Shown here: one piece after another, positions 53,390 to 64,000 of the stretch
How positions within the stretch are numbered: the first letter of the stretch is position 1
Layout of the letters: each line of letters starts with the position of its first letter
DNA from: Gerris lacustris
Taxonomy: Eukaryota; Arthropoda; Insecta; Hemiptera; Gerridae
Direction of reading: 5' to 3'
DNA: 64,000 nucleotides
Assembly: GCA_951217055.1 (NCBI GenBank)
Contig: OX578279.1
Location: 24,916,173 to 24,980,172, forward strand
The notes under the pieces: model-generated
Seen by the model: the letters and a program-made list of their open reading frames with translations, nothing else
What the model was told of the DNA's origin: nothing
Databases searched by the model: none
Position numbers and translations under genes: made by a program

Positions 53390-55020
53390 AAATCCAACAC
53401 TATAATCGCATTAATAATTAAACAAATTTAGCGAGTTTTAACGATTCATTAAGGATTTTTTTCACAAGTACGCAGATAGGCGATTAATTGTTAAAACACT
53501 TCATATAACACGATTATAAAAAACACGAACGTGTAATTTCCAACATGATTCTCTTGAAATTGAACCCGACGAGATATATAAAAAATTGAAAACAAGGGGA
53601 TACGATTAAATTCAATAACAATTGAAATAAAATGTATCTGAGGAAAAAATTACAACCTACAGCCGGGAATGTGGGAAGTCAACTGAGGAAAGGTTAGCTT
53701 GACGATGATGTCAGGAAAGGTTATTGGTCCGTGGCGTTTCTAGAGTTTATTTATTTTTTTACGGATTCGTTCAAACGAATATTAAATTGAGTTCTAACGA
53801 TTTTTACTTTATTTTTCGGTTATTTTAATTCATATATAGTTAAATTATCTTTAGGAATGGTTGAAATGAAGAAAATTAGAATCGGAACAACGTCCTGAAA
53901 CCTTGAGCCGCTCTGATCGGATCCGTGAAGAAAGAAAATGATATTATTTTGTGCTTTTAGAGATTTCTAATTTACGATTGCTCAGATTAATAAGTATTTA
54001 CCTAAGTAAGTATATTTTATTTGAAAATATTTCGTCTGGACGACAGGCGAGTGATTTAATAGTTAAGTATTTCCTGTTGGGAATGCTATATTGAGAACCT
54101 ACCCTTATGATACACACACACACGTTCTTATGATCTTCCTTTTACCCCTTCACTCCTGCCCGAGATTTTACGATAATTTAGTGAAGGTAAACATGAAATA
54201 GTAAGAGTATAGTGCTGATTCTAATGTGTTAATTTAATAACTAAGAGCATTCCTTCAGTACCTCAGTGATTCCTTATTTAACTATTTTAAAATAAGTACC
54301 CAGGTAAATATGTTAAAACTAAATTTCATAATTGTTGTCTATCAAGTGAATATTATTATTTATTGTCGATTTTAGAGTTTGTAGCTTACGTTTAATATTT
54401 CAGAGTTAAGTAAAAAATGCTTGGGTTATGTCTTGGTTTCTCATGCATATATTATAAAATGCATTTGTAAGTATCTATTAGTTTATATAGGCAAGAAGGT
54501 TGCATTTCACCAGGTTACATATAATAATTTACTGAACATTTATATTTTGAGATAAACGTTTCTTTTTCATATAAACTGTCATTTTAAGGTAGATAATTCT
54601 AATCAATTGTGTTTAATACTGGAAAAAAGTATTTTGAGGAAACTCTAGATATTGTCATTATTTTAGTTTTATTATTAACTTATACCTAGTTAGGTTGAGT
54701 TATTTCAATAACAGGGGTTACGGTAAACTGAAAATACAGTGTTCTTTGGGGAGGGTCTGTTTCCATTAACATATACACAGGAGAGTTTACATTCCTTTGT
54801 CAAAATAACTATTTAGACAAAGGGATATTGAGTCCAAAGTACTTTGGGACGAATGAATATGACACTTCTGTAGTGGCGCCCTTAGTCTTGGTCTCTATTG
54901 CACCGATTTATTCAGTTCAGCCCTATATCATATTATAATTTCTATGGGCTATTTTTCCCCTTCATGGAGTTGTGTGTTATTGTGTTTTACATTTATCATT
55001 ATTCGTTCTACTTTGTGCTT
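53390..55020. promoter_or_regulatory. Divergent intergenic region between Ptp61F and the ZAD gene
   Basis: The two start codons are about 1.64 kb apart and point away from each other. An inverted CCAAT (ATTGG, 53,723-53,727) and a TGATGTCA element just upstream of it lie between them. The ZAD gene's first coding exon begins right after a splice acceptor, so an untranslated first exon should lie within this region, at a position I cannot fix. A 65-bp repeat copy (54,793-54,870) sits in the ZAD side. Confidence 0.45.
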
Positions 55021-55024
55021 TAGA

Positions 55025-55188
55025 ATGGCTACGCAAGTTCAGAGTGGATTGGCTACTGGTACCGAGGGCCTCGTCTGTTTTGTCTGTGATGTTGGAGTAG
55101 TTGGTCGTTACTATACATTAGCTACTTGTCGTACTCAAACTACCAAAGTAAGACTTATTGAGAAGCTTGGACAGCTAGTTGGAGATGA
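55025..55188 (+). CDS. ZAD gene coding exon 1
   Basis: Residues 1-54 (MATQVQSGLA...GQLVGD) and two bases of the next codon. I start at 55,025 because 'ctactttgtgctttag' directly before it is a good splice acceptor. The frame stays open 27 codons upstream to an ATG at 54,944, and that hydrophobic extension looks unlike the domain. The donor is GTAAGT. Confidence 0.85.
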
Positions 55189-58100
55189 GTAAGTTTTATT
55201 TTAGTAAAGACAATTACTACGTTCACACATCGTTTTGAAAACGATCCGCTAGTTCAAAACGCTGTATGAACAGAGATCGACGGATTGTATTGGTTTAGAT
55301 CCGCTCCACCAAAAATATGTGATCGGAACGGGGGATCAAATTCAAAACGCTCGTATGAACAGGTCGTGGAGGGAATCGAGATATCAGGTTATTTTACTCT
55401 TTTCCACCTTTCAAGTTCTTTGTTTTCGTGAGCTTCCGTTTCTTTTTTTAAATTGCAAAAACGTTGTTAAACAAAAGCTAATACTATAAAGAACCTGTAA
55501 AAACTTTTAACAACTTGTAAATAAAATGTAAAAATACGCGGACATATTAGGTAACAACAAAGAAGGTTTTACTCATGACGTCACCGTTATGAAATATTGA
55601 AAACAAATATTTCGATCACCTGTAATTTTTGTTGTATGAACGCGAATCGTTTTGAAAACGAATTGGATCCGAAACGCTTTCAAAACAATGTGTGAACGTA
55701 GTAAATATTCCAATAAGTTATTTAACCCTAGATTGGTTGAGAGAGTAAAATTTACTCCCTTTATGTTTCATATTGTGCACATTACTGGACAATATTCTCT
55801 ACCCCCATGTTAAATTGATTTATTTGAATGTAGTTATTAAATAAATTATTTTGTAATAATATTAGGAGTACTATAGTAAACACATTATACTTTTTAACTC
55901 TGACAGCTTGGGAAAATCGAGAAAAAAATGGGAAGAGAGTGTATGAGAGCTTGAGATTTTGGCGGGTAATAGGTCGGGCAATGACCTATTACCCGCCAAA
56001 ATTTCAAGCTCTCATTCACTCTCCTCCCAATTTTTTTTCTCAATTTTCCCAAGCTGTCAGAGTTAAAAAGTATAATGTGTTTACTATAATAAGCATTATC
56101 AAAAACACTTCTAACATAGGGATAAATATGCGAATTTAATCGAACAAAAATAGTTTTATCAATGTATCTGGAGGAAGAAAGAGAATAAACGAGTAGTAAA
56201 GCGTCATTACTGTATATAAAAGTCAAGTTACAGTTTTTACACACCCTTTAGGTACTAAATAAAATCTTTTACACATCAAATTTAACCTTTTGAAAATCTT
56301 ATTTAAAAAAAAATAGACTGCCAATTAGTGTGGCACATAGCTTCCTCGCATCCTATCATGTACTATAACAATTATTGTTATATTACTTTATTGTAAAATT
56401 GTTTATTTTGTAAAAACTATTAATAGTTTTAGCGATCTTTAACACTTCATAGCGGTGTCGCTGTTGGTTTTACTAAAAAATTGTATTTGAAAAAAATGTT
56501 TTTCTCATTGAATAGATAAAGTTAGATTTTTTCCCCGACCTAAAATTCCAATATTAAATTTAAAGTTCACGTTTACGCGAGCGTTGCTCGTGAACGCTTG
56601 GACGGATAATGTTGTCCAACGAACTCGACCTGGGCATTGGTAAAATGAACATGTCTACCAAATTTCATTAAAATCGGTCGACATTTACTCAAGTTATTGT
56701 CGCACGTTTCATAATTCGCGGACACACAGACCGACAGACAGACAGACACGAGACCAAAAATGTTCCCTGATGTCTGAAACGGATTTCTGTCTTGGAATTT
56801 TTGAAATCGGAGGCATAAAAGTTTTTCGTTCTCAAAAGTGAACATAATGCTTCCGTTACCTTCGGTAAGCTCGGAAGCAAAATAATAATAATAATAATAT
56901 CAATAATAAAACTTTAAATATAAATGAAATATCCATAAAAATAATGAGTTTGATTGAGCATTCTATGATAAATGTATTACCCTTAGAGATTGTTACAATT
57001 TTATGTCCACCATGGGTCGGATATTACCATTAGCTGCTGCTGGTGAACTGTTATAGTTCAAGTTTATATGTACGAAAGGTTTGTTCCAACCCCCCTATTT
57101 GTTTCATCCCAAGGATTGTTCACAAATCGTTTAGGTCTGGTTTTACACCCATGCGCTAACATTGAACTGTAATAAAATTATGTTAGGTTGGAACGGGTTT
57201 AGGACTATAATTCGCACCGTATTAAAAACATTTAAGGATTTTTCCTGTTGACATGTGTGACGATTGTCATAAGTGTGCATGTCATACAAATAAGTACTTG
57301 GTTTGATTGTCAGAGGATTGTTTGGACAGTTCAGTAAACAGTTCGCAAACGATCCTTGAAACAGTTTGGAAGATGTTATGAAACACAGCCACAAGTCGGG
57401 TTGGAACAGCTTTTATCCATTACACTTGCCCGTGACGATTCTGCAGACGGTACACTGCTTGGTCGGTACAAACTACAAACCTAATATAATTTTTTTTTTT
57501 TTTAAGAATAAAAATTATGCCTTTTCTTCCTTGTGAATTATAAAGATGAGTTACTACTTGATTGATAAATTTTTTTTGTAACTACATCTTTTATCGTATA
57601 TTGAAGATCAAAATAACAACATTTATTTGGTATATTATGATTTGGAAAGCATTCAGTTTGGTTCTCCTAAAAATTGAATTTTAAATGTAAAAAGTTGAAT
57701 TATAAGTGTATAAAGCCTAGTCCACACCAGTAGGCATGTTGCGCAACGTGTCTATAGACGTCTGCTGAGACCTTCTGTTGTCTAGGTCTAGCGTCCACAC
57801 TTGTAGACACGTTGCGCAACATGCCTAACGTTGCACCATGTCTACCATTTAGAATGGAAAACCATTCTAAATGTTTTTTTTTTTTTGTTCTAAAGACATG
57901 CGATTTTTGGTCTAGCAACGAGACCGTAGATGCCGTTTGTCTAGCCAATGTCTATAGACAAATCGCTAGACATTGTCTCTGAGACCAAAATCGCGCAACA
58001 TGTCTACAAGTGTGGACAAGGCTTAAGGTTGAATTTGTAGTGTAAAACCTGTACTTTGTAGGTGTATTATAATAATCTTTAATTTAACATTTTTATGATA

Positions 58101-61100
58101 ATTATATTATTAAACTTAATTTAAGGAGGGACTTTTTGTTGCAATTTGGTTTTAAATTTTATATCTTGAGACATTCTATATCTATAGTAATTGTAGCTAT
58201 TAGTTTACGATATTGATTGATATATTTTGGATTTGGTTGGAAATTTAGTAGTTTTTTTTTAGAAATGAAGATTTATCAGAGCTTTTGCTTGGTAAACCTG
58301 AGTATAATCAGTAATTTTGTTGATATAATCTATATATTATATTATATAAAATTAAAGTTTCATCTTTACATTGATCAGAATTGCAAAAATTGTTGGATAT
58401 TTTTTCATTTCATACATTCAGGAAACCAAATCCAGCTTTTATCCAGAACTTTTTCTTGTATGTATGTGTATGTCTGTCACCTTCAGTCTTATAGGTGCAA
58501 AACTAGCTTAGTGATTGGGTCTTAAACCAGTAGTGTGTGCCTACATGGTGCGCATGTTGACGGTTTGGTTTCACAAAAAAATATGAGAAAAATATGATAT
58601 GAATATGATGATGAGTTGAACCAGTCATTAACTTTTTTTAAAAATCATAACAATGTCCGTTATTGATTTTGACGTCAAAACGAAAATGTTTTTAAAAACA
58701 CTATTTTTTATTACTTGCTATGTTTACCTATGCCCAGTTAATTTTGTCATAAGTATACTGCTTACTTCTTTATGGGGCTTTCTTTAAAAATAATTAATTC
58801 TGAACTAATTTGACTGTATATACTTTTTTTTTTTACTCCTATTGTAAGAAAGCTCATTAGGTGTAGATTAATAATATTAAGGTTTTTATTTTTATATGCT
58901 CAATTAAGGACACTGTGTGATTAAAAAATTATTATTTATCGTGCTTAATAATAAAATAGGCGCATTTTTCCATAAATAAGTAAATAACTTCCAAACTGTG
59001 ATTCCGGGGTATTTTTTTTTCCGTAATAATGAAATGAATGATGCATAATATAGTCCTGATTCTTTTTATGAAGGTTTTGGAAACAAAACTATTTAGGTTT
59101 TTAATTTAATTGCTTGGCCTACATGGTAATAGGAAACATAGCCACTGATACCTAGCATGAGCTCTGGGTGGAGCACGGGGTGAAGGCTAGTTTATTATAA
59201 AGTATAACATTGGAAGTCTCCTTCTGATTTTGTGGGTCGTGTAAAGGGTTTTGACCATTTCCTGGTCATATTCATGCCTGAATCGATTAACATTTCTATA
59301 ACATTTTATATAGAAATTTTAACAGAAAAAAGGGTCCACAGTCAACAAAATCTATTAACATTGATTTAAACATGTGTTGTTTTTTCTACAAATTACTTTA
59401 CATGCATTAAACATTACTAAAATTTAAAATTTAAAATTATGTATAACAGAATTTAACAATTTTTAATTAACTTGGATGTTTAACACGTTCACGGCTGACC
59501 ACGTTCCCGGAACGTAATGCTGGTCGGGTCAATGGGGCTGACCATGTTCCTGGAACGTGATCTCCCTACACTTCTACCTTAATTCTAATACCTAGCCTCA
59601 CGGTTCAGATTCTTTTAACCCATTAGCCCTCTAGAGCGCATTTCTACGGTTCTACCCCACTTTTTCGCTCTCGCTTAGCTTTTTCCGTTCTTTAATTATT
59701 GATACCTATATATATACCTCACAGGCACAGCCCTGAGCCAGAGCAACACAATTAGTCGCACGCCGTGAACGTGTTAAATACTAATATTCACTTATTTACA
59801 TTTAAAAATCGATAAGCCTACCTTGTCATGAAGTATCTCTAAACTCAAACTTTATTTTAATGCGTACCTCTATAATATTATATTGTCAATATCTCTACAC
59901 TCTAAGTATCAACCTCTTCTTTTCCACACATGTTCCAGATTATCAAAGTTTTTCTGAACTGCCATCATTGTTAACATTCTAAACTAACGATGTTTAACGA
60001 AATATTGTTCCTTTTCTTACCTCACTTTTACAGCTACATGGTCATCATTTCCGAAGAGGATGTCATTTGCAGAGGATGCGCTACTATGATAAATTCCCTA
60101 GATAGGTTGGAAAAAGAAGTTGGTTCTTTAAGGTCAATAGTTCTTCGATATTTGGAGAAGAAATATGATATGGAAGATGGAGAGTTAGTGAATGCGAGAA
60201 GTAATCCTGCACCTCCAGCCCCTCCCCCACCACCTCCGCCAAAACAATCTGTTAAAGGTGACTTTTAATTTATTTTCTTCCTAGTTTAAACCGTTGTGAG
60301 TGTGTTCTGTAAAAAATAAAAATAAATTTATTGATAACGGTGTAATAATCTATCAATTTATTTATTTAAGGATACAATCAAAGCCAGAGTTTTGAAACAT
60401 ACAAGATATTATGACTATATAGTAGAAGTAATTAAACATTTTTTTGTTAAAGGTTTTAGCCAACCTTTATTTGTTTTTATTAATTTGAGTATTAGTACAT
60501 GTTTAGAGAAAGAACTGTCGGTTTTAGATTAAAATATTCTTTTTAGCCTACTTAACTACATCAACATAATTTAAATTTTTTATACATATATACCACATGG
60601 TTTTGAATCTCTTTAATCTGTTATAAGTTTTATTTATACAAGTTATTATTTTATTTCTATTTTTTTCCCCAGATTCTACATTTAAAACTGATCTACCAGC
60701 AACATTTAATGTAGGTTTTTTTCTTAATCTTTGTGTTTTTATATGATTAATATTTACATTTGTTGTTTTGCCTAAAGTATTTATAATAATGTTTTTTTTT
60801 TTATTATTATTAATTACAGGCTAGGAAAAGAAAATTTATGGAAGAAGCTACTGAAGAGTTAAAAGAAACTTTGACAAAGGGAAAAGGTGGCACCTGGCTA
60901 CAGTGCAACCGATGTAAATATACAACCCCTGGTCCTCTTCCTCCTCCTGAAGACAAAGCTCCCAAAACCAATAATGCACCCAAACAGCTGCCCATAATAG
61001 TAGAACAAGTTCCTGTCAATAACAGTGATAAGGTTAATGGAGAGGAGTTAACTATTGAAACTCCTAAACAAATTTTACAAACTATAACAACGACTCTAGA

Positions 61101-61512
61101 TGTTAAAAAAGATTCTACAGAAAATATTGTTCCTCCCCAAACTGTAGATATTATTACAAGTCAAATAGCAGAAGATCAATTTGTAGACTCAACAACGGTA
61201 AATACAGTAAATACGGTGAATACGGACGGGACAGCAGGTATCGAAATTGTACCTGCTGGTAGACAAGTAACACTTCAAGCGGTAGAGGCAGAAGATGGTA
61301 CTAACACTATTTGTATGGTGGATGAAAACGGAATAATAGTTCAGAAAGTGGAGCAGGCAGAAGATGGAACCCTATATGTACAAATGGCTGATGGCTCTGA
61401 TGCCACAAAACAAGTTCTTTCAGTAGCGGAGGACGGTAGTGTACAAATGGTTGAAGTTCTTTGGGACGATATGGTCACAGCAGACGATGGTACCACAATG
61501 GTTACATTCTAA
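55025..61512 (+). CDS. ZAD-like zinc-binding domain protein with acidic C-terminus, 4 coding exons, 372 aa
   Basis: Exons 55025-55188, 60034-60257, 60673-60710 and 60820-61512 join in phase with GT-AG junctions. Cys18-x2-Cys21 and Cys67-x2-Cys70 are spaced as in the ZAD (zinc-finger-associated) domain of insect transcription factors, followed by a helix (about 75-100) as in the ZAD dimer helix. Then come a proline run (about 114-125), a basic ARKRK (143-147) that could be a nuclear signal, a third CxxC (Cys171, Cys174) in 'LQCNRCKYTT', and about 190 acidic residues with repeated 'EDG/ADG' turns ('AEDGTNTI', 'AEDGTLYV', 'AEDGSVQM', 'ADDGTTMV'). No complete C2H2 finger is present, which is unusual for a ZAD protein. 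I infer nuclear protein-protein or chromatin work, not proven DNA binding. The orthologue is not recognised. Confidence 0.85.
55217..55701. mobile_element. Foldback MITE, about 485 bp
   Basis: The ends are CTACGTTCACACATCGTTTTG and the near-inverse CAAAACAATGTGTGAACGTAG. Internal 'gaacaggtcg' and 'aacgctc' pieces are mirrored imperfectly. The flanks are TTA and TAA, so the target duplication is not exact. Confidence 0.7.
55882..56078. mobile_element. Near-perfect palindrome, about 197 bp
   Basis: The arms 'acacattatactttttaac', 'tctgacagcttgggaaaat', 'gagagcttgagattttggcg' and 'ggtaataggtc' mirror across a small centre near 55,980, with only a few mismatches. The inner part is shared with the foldback at 19,248-19,470. 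Confidence 0.8.
56313..56903 (+). mobile_element. LINE/SINE-like repeat family, copy C, with (AAT)n tail
   Basis: It begins 'aatagactgccaattagtgt'. It ends with the hairpin 'gcttccgttacc...ggtaagctcggaagc' followed by AAAATAATAATAAT. The hairpin then a short A/T repeat is typical of some non-LTR retrotransposon 3' ends. It is the most complete of the three copies. Minus-strand frames across it are repeat translations. Confidence 0.65.
57714..58023. mobile_element. Harbinger-like palindromic MITE, 310 bp, TAA target duplication
   Basis: The ends are AGCCTAGTCCACACCAGTAG and the near-inverse CTACAAGTGTGGACAAGGCT, with TAA directly outside both (57,711-57,713 and 58,024-58,026). 'ttgcgcaac' and 'gtctatagac' palindromes recur inside. 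No coding. Confidence 0.8.
59484..59773. mobile_element. piggyBac-like MITE, 290 bp, TTAA target
   Basis: The ends are CACGTTCACGGC and GCCGTGAACGTG, exact inverses, each bordered by TTAA (59,480-59,483 and 59,774-59,777). TTAA duplication is the piggyBac signature. Subterminal 'acgttcccggaacgt' and 'tgttcctggaacg' are short palindromes in tandem. Confidence 0.75.
60034..60257 (+). CDS. ZAD gene coding exon 2
   Basis: Completes Asp55 and encodes residues 56-129. It carries the second half of the ZAD ('EEDVICRGCATMINSL'), the following helix ('LEKEVGSLRSIVLRYLEKK') and the Pro run ('APPAPPPPPPPK'). The acceptor is 'cttttacag' and the donor GTGACT. Confidence 0.9.
60673..60710 (+). CDS. ZAD gene coding exon 3, a 38-nt microexon
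   Basis: Encodes the end of Asp130 and 'STFKTDLPATFN' to residue 142. The acceptor is 'ttttttccccag' and the donor GTAGGT. It converts phase 1 to phase 0, so skipping it would shift the next exon's frame. It is too short to show coding bias, and the support is its splice sites and phase fit. Confidence 0.8.
60820..61512 (+). CDS. ZAD gene coding exon 4 and stop
   Basis: Residues 143-372, opening ARKRKFMEEATEE and ending 'DDGTTMVTF'. It has the lone CxxC at 171-174, an NTV mini-repeat ('VNTVNTVNTDG') and the four acidic DG turns. The acceptor is 'ttaattacag'. The stop is TAA at 61,510-61,512. Confidence 0.92.
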   Translation, partial: ARKRKFMEEATEELKETLTKGKGGTWLQCNRCKYTTPGPLPPPEDKAPKTNNAPKQLPIIVEQVPVNNSDKVNGEELTIETPKQILQTITTTLDVKKDSTENIVPPQTVDIITSQIAEDQFVDSTTVNTVNTVNTDGTAGIEIVPAGRQVTLQAVEAEDGTNTICMVDENGIIVQKVEQAEDGTLYVQMADGSDATKQVLSVAEDGSVQMVEVLWDDMVTADDGTTMVTF

Positions 61513-63972
61513 AACCGCACTCACCTCTTGTAAATAGTAATCTATACATTTTAAAGTACCTGTGTATATATTAAAATTTACTTTTTATTTGATAGGTGAA
61601 ATGTAAGTAAGTACATCTCAAGTTGACATTGCATCGGCACTTATTCCATTTCTTTTTTTTTATTCAGTTATTTATTTAGATTGCGAACAGCTGGTAGTGA
61701 ATTCAGACTCAATCAATTTATATACTTTTTACTTTTAATATTTTATTTGTTTCTTTTAGAGTGAGATTCATTTTCTGTGTTGACTAAGTTATATATTGAA
61801 AATAAAATCCGTAATTATTATAATCTATTGTTTAATATAGTCCATTTTTTAAAAAAAATTAAAACTAGATTTTGCACACTATACTCCTTACAGCTCAACA
61901 ACTCAATACTACTTTCAAGTGCTATATTTTGTCTATGAGTTTATTTGATAAATGACTTCAATACTTGATTGAGTTAATTGATTAAATGAAAAAAAAAAGC
62001 AAATAATAAGTATGTATCAGTGTCTACTGAACCCAATTAATTGAATTTTTTATTGTCTTATTTATATGGTATGTATAGATAAAGAAAATATATTGTTGCA
62101 GTTTAATCATTCAGTTTTGATTAAATTTCCCTCTTTAATGTCCACATAAAAGCTGGTTTCAAAAAATATCTGACTGGCCTGTATAGGCACATGACCCTAA
62201 ACTACTTAATCTTATTTCAATAAAAATTTAGTTTAAACATTCGGAAAAATCATAATTCATTTTAAAGTCTATTTCAACATTAAGGAAACCGCACAAGTCA
62301 CTTTTCCTGTTAAAATATATTTTTTGAGATAACGGTGCACACAAACAGAGACAAAGAATGAAGGATACTGCAATAAAATATATGCATTTGAGACATTTTT
62401 CTTGAGTATTCGGGGATCAATTTTTTTTTTTTTTTTTTTTTTACTTGATAGAGAAGAGTACATTAAGATGGGATTACATGAAGAAAACATATTTTCTATG
62501 CCTTTTCTTACTAATAAAAGTGTCTTGCATAACTGTTCTTTAAAAAAATCACAGATGGTTTGTCACTGTAGTAATTGAACGTTGTAGTGCCCGTTATCAA
62601 TGAATGTAATTAGGACATTGCCTAAATTATACGGAGCTAATCATCCCAACTTGATTTTATGGAGTGTAAATGTTTTAATTTAGAAAAGACTGAGAATCTT
62701 TTAAGAAAATAAATTATTTATTTATTTGTATCTAATTGATTAATTATTTTATTAGTAGTTGAATGTAGTTGTCAACCAATTTATTATTATTTTTTTTTTT
62801 CCTTTAATTGGCTTTCATGTATTTGTTTAAATGCTAATGGACATTATTAAAAACGATCATGAGGGACTGTTTCTAGTTTCTATGTTGCTCTTAACAATTT
62901 TTAATACCACAAAAAATATACAAACATTCTTTGGCAACACAGATTAATAATAAAAATGTCAAGATCTTGTGTAAGATATATATTATGTATGTGTAATCAC
63001 AGTGGAACTTCACAATATAGTTGATCCTTTGCTGTATTTATATATGTATATATTTTTTTCCAATCTGGCTGAAAATATGTTAGCCGGAGCTAACAGATAA
63101 ACTTACGTTTACATGTCCTTTAAAATTATATGTAAATGTGTTATTATCTGTATTCAGTTAAATGGTAAAAGAACTACAATGCATTGTGATATTGAAAGTT
63201 ACGTAATCTTTAGGGTCGTAGACTGTATGCAAATGTTCTAATTAATTTCTTTCGTTGCCAGTATCTTCATGAAGTTCTAGATTTTCGTTAGTAGCCTAGA
63301 TTACATAATCTTTAAAACTATCTTCGGACAGTATGTAAATTTTTATCTTTTGTCTCTAATTATAGGGTAAGATAACAAATTGCATACTGGAGTTAAAGTT
63401 TATTTAAACATTTTTAAATCACTTAATATTTATAAATGTTCTAATCTGTTTGCCTGTGTTATCATGAAGTTTTAGGTCTTTATGGTCTTCTTTACATAAT
63501 CTTTAAAATAAATGTTTTTTATGTAAATTAATGGTCTATATCTTTAAGCAAAGGTCAAAGCAATTTCAATTCATCCTGATGTTGTTTACTTATCTTTAAG
63601 AATGTAAATGTTTTATCTTGTAACCTTTACTAATGAATAAAATAATACAGTTCAACTGGAGACAATATGTACGGATTTTATCTTTTGGACACAATTGAAA
63701 AATGAGAATATACAATTCACGTTTATTTCTATGTTCTTCAAGATCATAGACCCTAATGTAAAGGTAGAAGGAATAGTCCCTCCAAGTAAATCTAAGCAGC
63801 TTTCGGCTTCTATAATTAGTTCCTAAACAAACAGTAACACTAATATAAGTGTCAAAAAAGAAACCTAGACAGTAAAAATGAAATAACAGTCAAAGGAAGC
63901 ATAAAATAATTGAAATTAAATAATAAAAAAAGAAAAATACATCATTTTATGTGGAGAGACTTTTCCTTTTAC
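61513..63972. other. 3' flank of the ZAD gene
   Basis: A candidate AATAAA polyadenylation signal lies at 61,801-61,806. There is a poly(T) run at 62,421-62,442. A loose direct repeat has a period of about 205 bp ('aaatgttctaat', 'tcatgaagtt', 'acataatctttaaaa') at about 63,231-63,335 and 63,435-63,530. No supportable gene. Confidence 0.5.
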
Positions 63973-64000
63973 CTTTAATGATGACTTCCACTAACGCTCC
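63973..64000 (-). CDS. Possible exon of a minus-strand gene, cut by the window edge
   Basis: On the minus strand the last bases read as 'GALVEVIIK' followed by AAAG|GTAAAA, a plausible donor. Only 28 bases are visible, so this is a suggestion based on composition and a splice site. Confidence 0.2.

Larger units (their letters stand above)
55189..60033 (+). other. ZAD gene intron 1
   Basis: A 4.8-kb intron filled with at least five elements: a 485-bp MITE, a palindrome, LINE-tail copy C, a 310-bp Harbinger-like MITE and a piggyBac-like MITE. No further exon was seen. The plus-strand frame at 58,217-58,525 has no recognisable content. Confidence 0.85.

Noticed and set aside
54944..55024. Upstream ATG giving a 27-residue hydrophobic N-terminal extension to the ZAD protein
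   Set aside because: A strong splice acceptor ends directly before the ATG at 55,025, and the extension is unlike ZAD proteins. It could still be used if that intron is retained.
55894..56244. 116-aa minus-strand frame and its plus-strand mirror
   Set aside because: Both run through the 197-bp palindrome and read nearly the same peptide from the two arms.

Overview
The window comes from a large, AT-rich, repeat-laden arthropod genome, most likely an insect. I cannot resolve the order from sequence alone. The evidence is spliced genes with canonical GT-AG introns of up to several kb, a Ptp61F-type phosphatase, a ZAD-like zinc-binding domain, and many decayed transposons. No operons, RNA genes, CRISPR arrays or prokaryotic signals are visible.

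Layout: (i) 1-31.1 kb is intergenic. It opens inside a 171-bp tandem array and then holds simple repeats, foldback elements, LINE, Ty3/gypsy and MITE relics, and no host exon that I can support. (ii) 31,207-53,386 on the minus strand is a complete eight-exon gene for a tail-anchored, PTP1B-like tyrosine phosphatase (Ptp61F, 438 aa, reconstructed exon by exon with every phase matching). Its introns carry a hAT element with an exact 8-bp target duplication, a tRNA-derived SINE, a Tc1/pogo-like MITE, several foldbacks and an apparently perfect palindrome of two ~220-bp arms. (iii) About 1.6 kb away, head-to-head, a plus-strand gene (coding exons 55,025-61,512, 372 aa) encodes a ZAD-like CxxC...CxxC domain, a proline run, a lone third CxxC and an acidic C-terminal half, with no complete C2H2 finger. 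Its large first coding intron is filled with MITEs and a LINE tail. (iv) 61.5-64 kb is 3' flank, with a possible minus-strand exon cut by the right edge.

The two genes share a divergent promoter region (about 53.4-55.0 kb), but no functional link between them can be read from the sequence. The most interesting non-genic signal is a recurring core, CTGA[A/T]GA - stem - GAAAC followed by a short self-complementary run. It sits in both arms of several long inverted repeats (6.0-6.3, 27.7-28.2, 41.0-41.35 and 49.03-49.49 kb). The core resembles a type I hammerhead ribozyme with a palindromic stem III, as described in Penelope-like elements and retrozymes. A second theme is a group of palindromic MITE families with TTA/TAA target duplications and ACAC-containing ends.
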